DNA from: an uncultured Oscillospiraceae bacterium
GTDB lineage: Bacteria > Bacillota > Clostridia > Oscillospirales > Ruminococcaceae
Direction of reading: 5' to 3'
Assembly: GCA_934457235.1 (NCBI GenBank)
Contig: CAKSHT010000087.1
Span: 1-9,514, forward strand
DNA: 9,514 nucleotides
Both the position numbers and the translations under genes were made by a program. The first letter of the stretch is position 1. Each line of letters opens with the position of its first letter. The notes under the pieces are model-generated. The model saw only the letters and a program-made list of their open reading frames with translations, was not told the DNA's origin and made no database searches. Of this stretch, positions 1 through 7,586 are shown piece after piece.

Positions 1-100
1 CGTCGCTTTGCGTAAGGCGCAGCCGTCGCTTTGCGTAAGGCGCAGCCGTCGCTTTGCGTAAGGCGCAGCCGTCGCTTTGCGTAAGGCGCAGCCGTCGCTT
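1..100. repeat. 23-bp tandem repeat, four full copies plus a partial
   Basis: Four identical 23-bp units begin at 1, 24, 47 and 70. An 8-base partial unit (93-100) follows before the pattern breaks. The array starts at the first base of the window, so more copies may lie upstream. Each unit contains TGCG-TAAGG-CGCA, which can form a small hairpin. The CGCA arm can also pair with the TGCG of the next unit, so the array could fold in more than one register. The unit length is not a multiple of three, and no ribosome site or credible protein accompanies the frames crossing it, so I regard it as non-coding. Identity between copies is complete, which suggests recent expansion or homogenisation. 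Confidence 0.95.
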
Positions 101-152
101 AGTCACTTGCTGGGATAGACGTGTTTTTCCAGGAAATGGCGTGAATCTATTT

Positions 153-211
153 GCCGCACTGTCAGCCGTGATGCCACTATTATTCACGGAGTGCGGCTTT
201 TTGTTGTTTTT
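153..211 (+). terminator. Rho-independent terminator of an upstream gene
   Basis: GCCGCACT (153-160) pairs perfectly with AGTGCGGC (190-197), and a run of mostly T follows (198-211). The space between the arms holds a nested stem, CGTGA (167-171) with TCACG (184-188). This has the form of an intrinsic terminator for a plus-strand transcript that enters from the left of the window. It insulates the promoter at 236-264 from upstream transcription. Confidence 0.8.
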
Positions 212-235
212 GGGACAAAAAGGCGCATTTGTTTA
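212..235. promoter_or_regulatory. Possible operator upstream of the MMPL operon promoter
   Basis: This imperfect inverted repeat (ACAAA at 215-219, TTTGT at 228-232) ends directly before the -35 box of the operon promoter. Its left half contains GGACAAA (213-219). The same 7-mer occurs, on the minus strand, in the stronger palindrome in front of the nearby TetR-family gene (7587-7610). Over the aligned 24 bases only about 11 agree, mostly in the outer half-site positions. It may be a weak second site for that regulator or may be coincidence. Confidence 0.22.
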
Positions 236-264
236 TTGAAAAAACCGAAAAGCAGTGCTATAAT
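236..264 (+). promoter_or_regulatory. Sigma-A promoter of the MMPL/coiled-coil operon
   Basis: TTGAAA (236-241) is followed, after exactly 17 bases, by the perfect -10 box TATAAT (259-264). TG at 256-257 adds an extended -10 element. Transcription would start near 271, giving a leader of about 75 nt before the transporter start codon. It is the only strong promoter visible ahead of the operon. Confidence 0.85.
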
Positions 265-299
265 TTATCTGTATTATTGTATCATATTGTAAATTATCC

Positions 300-320
300 G
301 GCGGCATTCCAGACGCCGCC
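300..320 (+). other. Hairpin in the operon leader
   Basis: GGCGGC (300-305) pairs with GCCGCC (315-320) across a 9-nt loop. It lies in the 5' leader, about 14 nt before the ribosome binding site. No T-run follows, so it is not an intrinsic terminator. It may stabilise the mRNA 5' region. No known riboswitch fold is recognisable in so short a leader. Confidence 0.6.
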
Positions 321-333
321 AAAATCTACAGAC

Positions 334-338
334 AGGAG
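334..338 (+). promoter_or_regulatory. Ribosome binding site deciding the MMPL start
   Basis: AGGAG lies 7 nt before the ATG at 346. Another in-frame ATG at 340 is only 1 nt away from AGGAG and is therefore too close. The frame stays open upstream to 229, but that part overlaps the promoter and the leader hairpin. The start at 346 is the consistent choice. Confidence 0.85.
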
Positions 339-345
339 AATGCAG

Positions 346-2931
346 ATGAGTACGCAAAAGAAAAAACAGACGCCGATAGAAAAAGTCGCTGCGCTTATCG
401 TTGACAAGCGCAAGGCGTTCTATCTGTTCTACATCATCGCCGGTATCTTCTGCGCCATAGCCACCGGCTGGACGCAGGTAAACAACGATATCACCAGTTA
501 TCTGCCGGACAGCTCCGAGACCCGAATAGGACTCGACCTGATGAACGACCAGTTCATCACCTACGGCACCGGAAGCATAATGCTGGAAAATATCACCTAT
601 GAAAAGGCGGAGCAGATAGCTTCCGAGCTTGAGGACATCGACGGAGTTACCTCCGTTACCGTCGAGAACGACGAGGACAGCTATAAGAACGGCTCCGCAC
701 TGCTTTCCGTCACATTCGACGGCGAAGAGGATGACCAGATATCCAAGGACGCGATGATCGCGATAAAAGAGAAACTTGAGCCTTATGACGAATACATAAG
801 CAGCGCCGTCGGCAGCAGTACTTCCGAGACTATCGCCGCCGAAATGCAGGTCGTTATCGTGATCGTTCTGGTCATCATCATCGCCGTGCTGTTCTTCACT
901 TCACACACCTATATGGAAATACCTGTCCTGCTGGCTACATTCGGCATGGCGGCTCTGCTCAACATGGGCACGAACTTTATGTTCGGCGAGATCTCCTTCG
1001 TTTCAAACTCCATCGCGGTAGTGCTTCAGCTGGCGCTCGCCATCGACTACGCCATTATCCTCTGCAACCGCTACACCGAGGAGCGCGTCACGATGGACGC
1101 CCGCGACGCCGTTGTCACCGCGCTGAGCAAGGCCATTCCAGAAATCTCCTCCAGCTGCCTTACCACGCTTTCCGGTATGGTTGCGATGATGCTCATGCAG
1201 TTCAAACTCGGTCTTGACCTCGGTATGGTGCTCTGCAAGGCGATATTCTTCAGTATCTTCGTCGTATTCACGCTGATGCCCGGTCTGCTGATGTCATTTT
1301 CTCCGCTCATCGACAAGACCCATCACCGCAACTTCGTGCCGAACATCACCGCCGTCGGTAAGTTCGATGTAAAGACTCGCTTCGTGGTACCGCCGATATT
1401 TGCAGTAATTCTCGTTGGCGGATTTATCCTGTCCAACCAGACGAACTATGTTTACGGCTACTCCACGCTCTCCACATACACAAAGAACGCCTCCCAGATA
1501 GCGGAGGAAAAGATAGACGAAAGCTTCGGCTCGCAGAACCTCGTTGTAGTCATGGTCCCCGCCGGGAACTACGAAAAGGAACACCAGCTGCTTGAACGCA
1601 TGGAAAAAATGCCGCAGGTAGATTCCTCAATGGGGCTTGCAAATATCGAAGCAATGGACGGCTACGTACTGACAGACTCCCTCACGCCGCGCCAGTTTGC
1701 CGAGCTGACCGACATGGATATCGAGGTAGTACAGCTGGCATACGCCGCATACGCCGCCGACCAGGAGGACTATGGTCAGATCGTCGGCTCCATAACAAGT
1801 TCTACTGTAAGCAACTATTCAGTGCCGCTCATCGACATGTTCACATTCATCTACGACGAAAAGGAAGCAGGTTACGTGAACCTTGACGACGACCTGAACG
1901 AAACCATAGACGACCTCCACGACCAGCTTGACAAGGCAAAGAAACAGCTCAGCACCGACGAATACAGCCGTATGCTGCTCTACACCAACGTCCCTGAGGA
2001 GGGTCCGGATACCTTTGAGTTCCTGGACGAGCTGCACGAGGTAGTGCAGGAATACTACCCCGATGGTTCCTATGTAGTCGGCGACTCCACCTCCGATTAC
2101 GACCTGTCCAACGTATTCTCGACGGATAACCTGATGGTAAGTATCCTGTCGTTCCTGTTCGTACTTGTTATCCTGGTGTTCACGTTCAAGTCCGCTGGAC
2201 TTCCGGTGCTGCTGCTGGCGATAATCCAGGGCTCCGTCTGGATAAACTTCTCCGTGCCGGTCATGACTGACACCAACATATTCTTCCTCAGCTACCTTAT
2301 AGTAAGCTCCATTCAGATGGGTGCGAACATCGACTACGCGATAGTTATTTCCAGCCGATACACCGAGCTGAAGAAATCCATGTCCATCAAGGACGCTATG
2401 GTGGAAACGCTGAACCAGGCGTTTCCGACGATAATCACTTCCGGTGCGATACTCGCTATCGCCGGACTGCTCATAGGCTTCCTTTCCTCAGACGTTGCGA
2501 TATCCTCCGTTGGTATCTGCCTCGGACGCGGTACGCTCATTTCCATCGGCCTTGTAATGTTCGTCCTTCCACAGATCCTGCTGCTGGGCGATTCCATCAT
2601 CGAAAAGACCTCCTTTACGCTCAAGCGCAGGGAGCTTATCCAGAAGCGCTCCGGCTACATGCGCGTGAACGGACGCGTACGCGGCTATGTATGCGGTATA
2701 GTTGACGCGAATATCTCCGGTATGATTCATGGCGAGATCAGCGCTCAGCTTGATTCCGACGCCGCCGAGGTCATGAAGGAAAAGGTAGACCGACAGATAA
2801 TCAATCACATCGACGTTGACGGAAAGCACATAGCCGACATAGAAAGCGTGACTGACAAGAACGCCCCGCCGGAGCACGGACTTGACACAGCGGATGACGT
2901 AGACGACATCATGGACGAAACGGAGGATTAA
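346..2931 (+). CDS. MMPL/RND-family transporter
   Basis: This 861-residue polytopic membrane protein should act as a proton-motive-force-driven exporter or lipid/surface-molecule transporter; the substrate is not evident. It shows the duplicated MMPL plan. TM1 is at about 24-41, followed by a first extracellular domain. A five-helix block follows at about 167-330, then TM7 (346-362) and a second extracellular domain of about 230 residues. The second five-helix block is at about 596-748, and a charged cytoplasmic tail of about 110 residues ends the protein. Each block carries an Asp-Tyr pair inside a membrane helix, D234-Y235 (AIDYAI) and D663-Y664 (NIDYAI), both followed by an RYTE motif. These match the proton-relay pairs known from mycobacterial MmpL3. 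The second extracellular loop includes a short predicted amphipathic helix (about 512-535). It is the first gene of a two-gene operon; its stop lies 4 nt before the next start. The family is secure. Drug efflux versus export of an envelope component cannot be decided from sequence. Confidence 0.9.
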   Translation: MSTQKKKQTPIEKVAALIVDKRKAFYLFYIIAGIFCAIATGWTQVNNDITSYLPDSSETRIGLDLMNDQFITYGTGSIMLENITYEKAEQIASELEDIDGVTSVTVENDEDSYKNGSALLSVTFDGEEDDQISKDAMIAIKEKLEPYDEYISSAVGSSTSETIAAEMQVVIVIVLVIIIAVLFFTSHTYMEIPVLLATFGMAALLNMGTNFMFGEISFVSNSIAVVLQLALAIDYAIILCNRYTEERVTMDARDAVVTALSKAIPEISSSCLTTLSGMVAMMLMQFKLGLDLGMVLCKAIFFSIFVVFTLMPGLLMSFSPLIDKTHHRNFVPNITAVGKFDVKTRFVVPPIFAVILVGGFILSNQTNYVYGYSTLSTYTKNASQIAEEKIDESFGSQNLVVVMVPAGNYEKEHQLLERMEKMPQVDSSMGLANIEAMDGYVLTDSLTPRQFAELTDMDIEVVQLAYAAYAADQEDYGQIVGSITSSTVSNYSVPLIDMFTFIYDEKEAGYVNLDDDLNETIDDLHDQLDKAKKQLSTDEYSRMLLYTNVPEEGPDTFEFLDELHEVVQEYYPDGSYVVGDSTSDYDLSNVFSTDNLMVSILSFLFVLVILVFTFKSAGLPVLLLAIIQGSVWINFSVPVMTDTNIFFLSYLIVSSIQMGANIDYAIVISSRYTELKKSMSIKDAMVETLNQAFPTIITSGAILAIAGLLIGFLSSDVAISSVGICLGRGTLISIGLVMFVLPQILLLGDSIIEKTSFTLKRRELIQKRSGYMRVNGRVRGYVCGIVDANISGMIHGEISAQLDSDAAEVMKEKVDRQIINHIDVDGKHIADIESVTDKNAPPEHGLDTADDVDDIMDETED
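2922..2926 (+). promoter_or_regulatory. Ribosome binding site inside the end of the MMPL gene
   Basis: GGAGG lies within the last codons of the transporter gene, 9 nt before the ATG at 2936. The stop codon (2929-2931) sits between this site and the start. Terminating ribosomes would reach the next start directly, so translational coupling of the two proteins is likely. Confidence 0.85.
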
Positions 2932-2935
2932 AGCA

Positions 2936-5900
2936 ATGAAAAAAATCAATAAGATAATCTCCGTTTTCGCAGCGCTCATACTGGCGGTTTCAGTGCCGGC
3001 GCAGACTTTCGCCATCGGTACATCTGCATGCCAGTCCGAGAAGCAGCAGCTGACCATCACGGACGCGGAGAGCTTCAGTAAATTTGCGGAGGACTGCCGC
3101 ATGGATTCCTACAGCAGCAATCTTTACGTAACGCTCACATCTGATATAGAGCTTTCCGGCGAGTTCACACCCATTCCCGTATTTGGCGGAGTTTTCGATG
3201 GCGCCGGTCACACGATATCCGGAGTGCATATCACGGTGGACGGTTCGTATACCGGTCTGTTCAGATATGTACAGCGCGGCGCGCTCGTCAAGGATCTGAC
3301 TGTCAAGGGGACTATCTCCCCCTCCGGCAGCGGCGAGAATGTCGGCGGTATCGTGGGCAGCAACTCCGGCAACATAACCGGGTGCAGCTTTGAGGGCACT
3401 ATTAAAGGCTCCACAAACGTCGGCGGTATCGCAGGCGCTAACGAAAAGAGCGGACTTATTGCAAACAGCAGCGCTTCCGGCGCGATAACCGGCTCCCACG
3501 GCACCGGCGGTATCGCCGGAACAAACTCCGGCACCATGCTCAACTGCTCAAGCAGATGCAGCGTGAATACCACGGCAAGCGACGCAAAGCTTTCCATTCA
3601 GGATATCGACTGGGACAGCATAATGTCCTCCGAGGAACCGTCATCCATGACGGACGCAGGCGGCATCGCAGGCTACTCTGACGGAATAATCCAGGGCTGC
3701 GAGAACTTCGGGACTGTAGGCTACCAGCACATCGGCTACAATGTCGGCGGAATCATCGGCAGACAGAGCGGCTATGTAAACGCCTGCGTAAACCACGGCG
3801 AGATCTTCGGAAGAAAGGACGTCGGCGGAATCGTAGGCCAGATGGAGCCCTACCAGAGCATAGACTTCGACCAGGACACAGTACAGAAGCTCCTTGACGA
3901 GATGGACGTACTCGGCGGACTGGTGGATAACCTCATCGACGACGCAAAGGGCGCCGGCGACGCAATAAACGACAAGGTACAAGGACTCACCTGGCAGATG
4001 GATAATCTGCGCAACTCCGCGGACGATATTTCCGACCGCACAACCGAGCTTTTCAACGGCTGGACGGACGGAATAAACGAGATATCCGCCCGTGTGGACG
4101 AAGCGCTTGACGGCGTCGGCCCGGCTCTCGACGGATTCCGTGACGGACTTGACCTGCTCAGCCAGTTCAGCAGCTCCCTTGAAGAGGTGTTTGACCAGCT
4201 CAACGCCTCCGGTGACGACATGAAGGACGCCATCGACGAAGGCAAGGAGGGCGTGGATATCCTTAACGGCGCGATCGACCAGATATCATCCGCGCTCGAC
4301 GATATCAGCGCCGCTGCGGACGAACTTGCAGACGCAATGGGCGACACAGACCGAGTTGAAGCCGCCGTAAAGGATATCATCAAGGCGCTGAACAACGCAA
4401 ACGGCGAGGTCAAGAACATCTCAACCGCCCTCTCCAAAATAGGCGACGCCTGCGACAAGCTTGACCAGTGGGTCAATGGCAGAGATTTCAAGCAGCTTGC
4501 AGACGGTCTTGTGGACCTCGGCGACAGCATGCAGGACATCACAAAGGCGCTCAGCAAGATGAGCAGCGCCCTCCAGAAGATTGTCGGCTCCGTTGACGCG
4601 GATCAGCTCCAGAAGGGACTTGACGAGTTCACGTCGGCTTCAAGCGACCTCGCGAGCGCTGCGGCGCACGCTGCGGCTGCGATAAAGGCGGCTTCCAGCA
4701 CGGTCCCGGATACCGACAAGGTGAACAAGGAACTTTCCGCCGCTGCGGACGATGTCATTTCCGCAAGCGAACACATTTCAAAGGCGGCTGATTACCTCAA
4801 CAAGGCGGTGGACTCCGACCAGCTCGACCAGGGACTGAAAGACATGGAAAGCGCCGCCGGCGAACTCAGCAAGGCACTCGACAACGCACAGGACGCTATC
4901 GGCGATGTCACCGACGCCATCGACAAGATAACAAGCTCCAGTGTTCCCGGCGATGTATACGACGAGATATCAAGGCAGCTCGACAACATCAACAAATCCA
5001 TTGAGGAGATAACAAATTCCTCCGACACCATAAACAAGGCGGTCGAAGAGATAACAAACCAGATAGACTCCGGCAAGGTAAAGGACAGCGTTCAGGCCAT
5101 CGCCGACGCTGCCGGAAAGCTTTCCGATGCCGCTGACATCATCTCCTCAGCTTCCTCCAGCTTCGACGCGGCAGCCGACAAGCTCTCCGACGCCATCGAC
5201 AAGATACAGGGCGCTTCTGAGTCCGCTTCGGACGCTTCCTCCTACCTCTCCGAAGCCTGCGATGTTTTCGCGGACGCATGCGACCAGCTTTCCAGGACCG
5301 TAAAGAATCTCGGCGACAAGCCCGCCGTAGAGTTCCCCGCGGCTGACGATAGCTACACCGCGGCACTCGACAGCTTCTCCAACAATTTCTCCGGGATAAC
5401 GAATGCGATATCCTCAATAAGCAGCACCGCAGAAAAGCATGGAGATATCCTGCTTGACGATCTCCAGGCGATAAGCGACGAGTTCTCCAAGATAACCGAT
5501 ATTCTCCAGGAGCTGAAAGACAAGACCCTCAACAAGGACGACGATAACAGCGGCTTCACGACAGATGTTTCAGAGGACGACTCCACCAGCAGACAGGGCA
5601 AGGTATTATCCTGCACCAACAGCGGCGGAGTACAGGGCGATCTAAATGTCGGCGGTATCACAGGCTCCATGGCGATAGACTTTGACTTCGACCCAGAGGA
5701 CGATATCGCATCCAGCGGCGAGCGCTCCTACAGCTTCAGCTACAAGGTGCGCGACATAATCGACAGCTGCACCAATACCGGCGAAATAACCGCAAAGAAG
5801 AACTACTGCGGCGGCATCGTCGGCAAACAGGATATGGGCGTAGTACGCAGTTCCACTGAAAACGGCAAGGTGACGAGCACCTCCGGAAACTACGCAGGCG

Positions 5901-6931
5901 GTATTGCGGGTTACTCAGTTTCCGCGATAAGGAACTGTATTTCCAAGGTTACTATCTCCGCGTCGGGCTACGCAGGCGGTATCGCAGGTCAGGGCGTTAT
6001 CCTCACGGACAACGCTGCGATCCTTGACGTATACGACTGCACCGAGCGCGCAGGCTCCATCGCGGGTTACGTTGATTTCACCGACGACAACGCCGAAGTT
6101 CTACGCAACAAATTCGTTGACCGCGGCACTGCCGGAATCGACGGTATCAGCTACGCGGGCAAGGCGGAACCTGTGGACTTCGAGCAGTTCAGAAAGCTCG
6201 CGGGAAGCACGGCGGTCATCGACGTTACCTTCGTTGTGGACGATAACGTCGTAAGCACCGTCGCTGTAAATTACGGCGGAGCGCTGAAAGCCAGCGATTT
6301 CCCGGAGATCCCCGCAAAGGACGGCTGCTTCTCCGAATGGAGCGACTTCGACAGCAAGTGCATAACATTCCCGGTAACTGTCGAAGCCATATACACTCCG
6401 TATGTGACAGTTATAGAGAGCGAGGAAAAAGCCGAAAATGGCTTCGGACTGGTTCTCGCTGACGGACTTTTCGGCGACTCCGCAAAGCTTACTGTAAAAA
6501 CTGAAAGCCCCAGCGTATTCCCTCCGGACAACAACAGCGAGTTACGTCTGGTCACCATCGACTGCGCAATAGCTGACGGCACCGTCACCGGACTGCGCTT
6601 CCTCACTCCAGAGGGCAAGGGTTCGCTGAACGTCATGCAATATGTCAACGGCTCCTGGAAGAACGTAAGCTTCACCGAGAACGGACACTACCTGATAGTA
6701 GAAAACCCCGTGCTTGATAACGGAAAGGCATACTATTGCGTACAGCTCCAGTCACTGCCGCTCATCCCGATAATAATTATCGGTGGCTGCGTTCTCATCG
6801 CGCTTATCAACATAGTACTCTGGACAATACTTATAAAGCACAAGCGCACAGCAAAAAAGGCTGCCCAGCAGACAGCCGTAACTAATGCGGAAGTCCCGGA
6901 AAATTCTGAAGCTCCCTCTGAAACCATGTAA
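2936..6931 (+). CDS. Secreted, membrane-anchored GLUG beta-helix/coiled-coil protein
   Basis: This 1331-residue envelope protein has no assigned function. Its order is as follows. A Sec signal peptide has a lysine-rich start and a hydrophobic core, with likely cleavage after TFA at residue 26. Six GGIxG-type turns follow (about 136-301), preceded by the usual lead-in with GVFDGAGHTISG, and resemble GLUG-motif beta-helix repeats. A roughly 560-residue helical region (about 308-866), very rich in Asp, Ser, Ala and heptad Leu/Ile, is probably coiled coil. Five more GG/GSIxG-type turns follow (about 905-1043). Then comes a beta-rich domain resembling an InlB/Listeria-Bacteroides repeat (about 1094-1160), and further beta-rich sequence. 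One membrane helix (about 1276-1300) is followed by the stop-transfer KHKR and a 31-residue cytoplasmic tail. The bulk should therefore be outside the cell, tethered at the C-terminus. No catalytic motif and no LPXTG sorting signal is visible. Its coupling to the MMPL gene suggests a partner or adaptor role. An adhesin or cell-wall-spanning scaffold is the main alternative. Confidence 0.85.
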   Translation: MKKINKIISVFAALILAVSVPAQTFAIGTSACQSEKQQLTITDAESFSKFAEDCRMDSYSSNLYVTLTSDIELSGEFTPIPVFGGVFDGAGHTISGVHITVDGSYTGLFRYVQRGALVKDLTVKGTISPSGSGENVGGIVGSNSGNITGCSFEGTIKGSTNVGGIAGANEKSGLIANSSASGAITGSHGTGGIAGTNSGTMLNCSSRCSVNTTASDAKLSIQDIDWDSIMSSEEPSSMTDAGGIAGYSDGIIQGCENFGTVGYQHIGYNVGGIIGRQSGYVNACVNHGEIFGRKDVGGIVGQMEPYQSIDFDQDTVQKLLDEMDVLGGLVDNLIDDAKGAGDAINDKVQGLTWQMDNLRNSADDISDRTTELFNGWTDGINEISARVDEALDGVGPALDGFRDGLDLLSQFSSSLEEVFDQLNASGDDMKDAIDEGKEGVDILNGAIDQISSALDDISAAADELADAMGDTDRVEAAVKDIIKALNNANGEVKNISTALSKIGDACDKLDQWVNGRDFKQLADGLVDLGDSMQDITKALSKMSSALQKIVGSVDADQLQKGLDEFTSASSDLASAAAHAAAAIKAASSTVPDTDKVNKELSAAADDVISASEHISKAADYLNKAVDSDQLDQGLKDMESAAGELSKALDNAQDAIGDVTDAIDKITSSSVPGDVYDEISRQLDNINKSIEEITNSSDTINKAVEEITNQIDSGKVKDSVQAIADAAGKLSDAADIISSASSSFDAAADKLSDAIDKIQGASESASDASSYLSEACDVFADACDQLSRTVKNLGDKPAVEFPAADDSYTAALDSFSNNFSGITNAISSISSTAEKHGDILLDDLQAISDEFSKITDILQELKDKTLNKDDDNSGFTTDVSEDDSTSRQGKVLSCTNSGGVQGDLNVGGITGSMAIDFDFDPEDDIASSGERSYSFSYKVRDIIDSCTNTGEITAKKNYCGGIVGKQDMGVVRSSTENGKVTSTSGNYAGGIAGYSVSAIRNCISKVTISASGYAGGIAGQGVILTDNAAILDVYDCTERAGSIAGYVDFTDDNAEVLRNKFVDRGTAGIDGISYAGKAEPVDFEQFRKLAGSTAVIDVTFVVDDNVVSTVAVNYGGALKASDFPEIPAKDGCFSEWSDFDSKCITFPVTVEAIYTPYVTVIESEEKAENGFGLVLADGLFGDSAKLTVKTESPSVFPPDNNSELRLVTIDCAIADGTVTGLRFLTPEGKGSLNVMQYVNGSWKNVSFTENGHYLIVENPVLDNGKAYYCVQLQSLPLIPIIIIGGCVLIALINIVLWTILIKHKRTAKKAAQQTAVTNAEVPENSEAPSETM

Positions 6932-6938
6932 AATAATG

Positions 6939-6974
6939 GCACCCCTGATAAAATCGGGGGTGCTTCTCTTTTAT
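6939..6974. terminator. Strong terminator between convergent genes
   Basis: An 11-bp stem (6939-6949 with 6953-6963, one G-T wobble) closes on an AAA loop. On the plus strand it is followed by a T-rich run (6964-6972). It starts 7 nt after the stop codon of the large anchored protein and clearly terminates that operon. Read on the minus strand it follows the TetR-family gene and continues into ATTATTTT, so it probably serves both transcripts. The T-run overlaps the stop codon of the minus-strand gene. Confidence 0.9.
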
Positions 6975-7552
6975 TCGTGCTTTGCCGCAGTTTCAAGCGA
7001 ATTGGCTATCGAAGCGGTGAGCGTATCCGTGATATACCACGAGAGTCGCTGTCGGTCGCCGAGCGCGTCACGCTCTATGCAGTCCAGCAGGATACCCGCG
7101 ATCGCCTCCGTCAGAAATTTGCTCAGAAACGCCTTATATCCCTCCCCGACATTCAGTCCGCGGAGTTTCTCGACCTCGCTCACCAGTCGGTACACCGGCT
7201 GGTAGATGTCCTTGAAAAAGAACTTGCCAAGCTCCGATCGTCCGATGGAACGCACAATATTCTGTAACATGTCCAGGTTGTCGCCGATGTAATCCATCAC
7301 GAACTCCACTGCCCTGGAGTTGTCGTTCACAAGGTCGTACTGGTCAAAAAACGACAGCGCCTCCTGCTCCAGAGTCCATTTCAAAAGGGCATAGATATCC
7401 TCAAAATGATAGTAGAACGTCTTACGGTTCACGCCACACATCTCTACCAGCTCGCGTATCGTTATGCGGCTGATGGGCTTGGATTCCATCAGCTTTTTCA
7501 GCGCCAGGGACAGCTCCTGCTTTGTCTGCTGCGACTGCTCGTTTTGCTTCAT
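6971..7552 (-). CDS. TetR/AcrR-family transcriptional regulator
   Basis: This 193-residue protein has a typical TetR size. The N-terminal DNA-binding domain includes a helix-turn-helix at about 29-49 (TIRELVEMCGV then RKTFYYHF), the family signature in which the recognition helix ends in Y-Y-H-F. The remaining roughly 140 residues are helical and should form the ligand-binding and dimerisation part. They resemble the C-terminal domain seen in DhaS-like Firmicutes regulators, an assignment made by eye only. The start is the ATG at 7550-7552, which has GGAG 6 nt upstream. A TTG four codons earlier overlaps that ribosome site and is rejected. It is convergent with the MMPL operon and divergent from the synthetase gene. 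Its own promoter has a palindrome at the transcription start, pointing to autorepression. TetR genes next to RND/MMPL genes often control them, so the operon is a plausible target. The ligand is unknown. Confidence 0.92.
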   Translation of the reverse strand: MKQNEQSQQTKQELSLALKKLMESKPISRITIRELVEMCGVNRKTFYYHFEDIYALLKWTLEQEALSFFDQYDLVNDNSRAVEFVMDYIGDNLDMLQNIVRSIGRSELGKFFFKDIYQPVYRLVSEVEKLRGLNVGEGYKAFLSKFLTEAIAGILLDCIERDALGDRQRLSWYITDTLTASIANSLETAAKHE

Positions 7553-7558
7553 ATATTT

Positions 7559-7562
7559 CTCC
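7559..7562 (-). promoter_or_regulatory. Ribosome binding site of the TetR-family gene
   Basis: GGAG on the minus strand lies 6 nt before the ATG at 7552. It overlaps the upstream in-frame TTG codon, which decides the start in favour of the ATG. Confidence 0.8.
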
Positions 7563-7586
7563 AATAAAATGTCGTGTTCATTTTTT

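Noticed and set aside
1..100. CRISPR array
   Set aside because: The units are contiguous with no spacers and are only 23 bp long; no cas gene is present.
54..239. Small open frame across the tandem repeat and terminator
   Set aside because: It has no ribosome site, its sequence is dictated by the repeat, and it runs through the terminator hairpin.
229..345. N-terminal extension of the MMPL protein
   Set aside because: The frame is open, but it overlaps the promoter and leader hairpin. The well-placed ribosome site selects the ATG at 346.
3850..4557. Long antisense open frame within the coiled-coil gene
   Set aside because: Its Ser-rich composition is the mirror of the Asp/Ala/Ser codons of the plus-strand gene; no ribosome site or recognisable domain is seen.
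6722..6931. Sortase anchoring of the large secreted protein
   Set aside because: No LPXTG-like motif precedes the C-terminal membrane helix, and the cytoplasmic tail is 31 residues, longer than usual for a sorting signal.
7553..7564. TTG start four codons upstream in the TetR gene
   Set aside because: The TTG overlaps the GGAG ribosome site that fits the ATG at 7552, and it has no site of its own.
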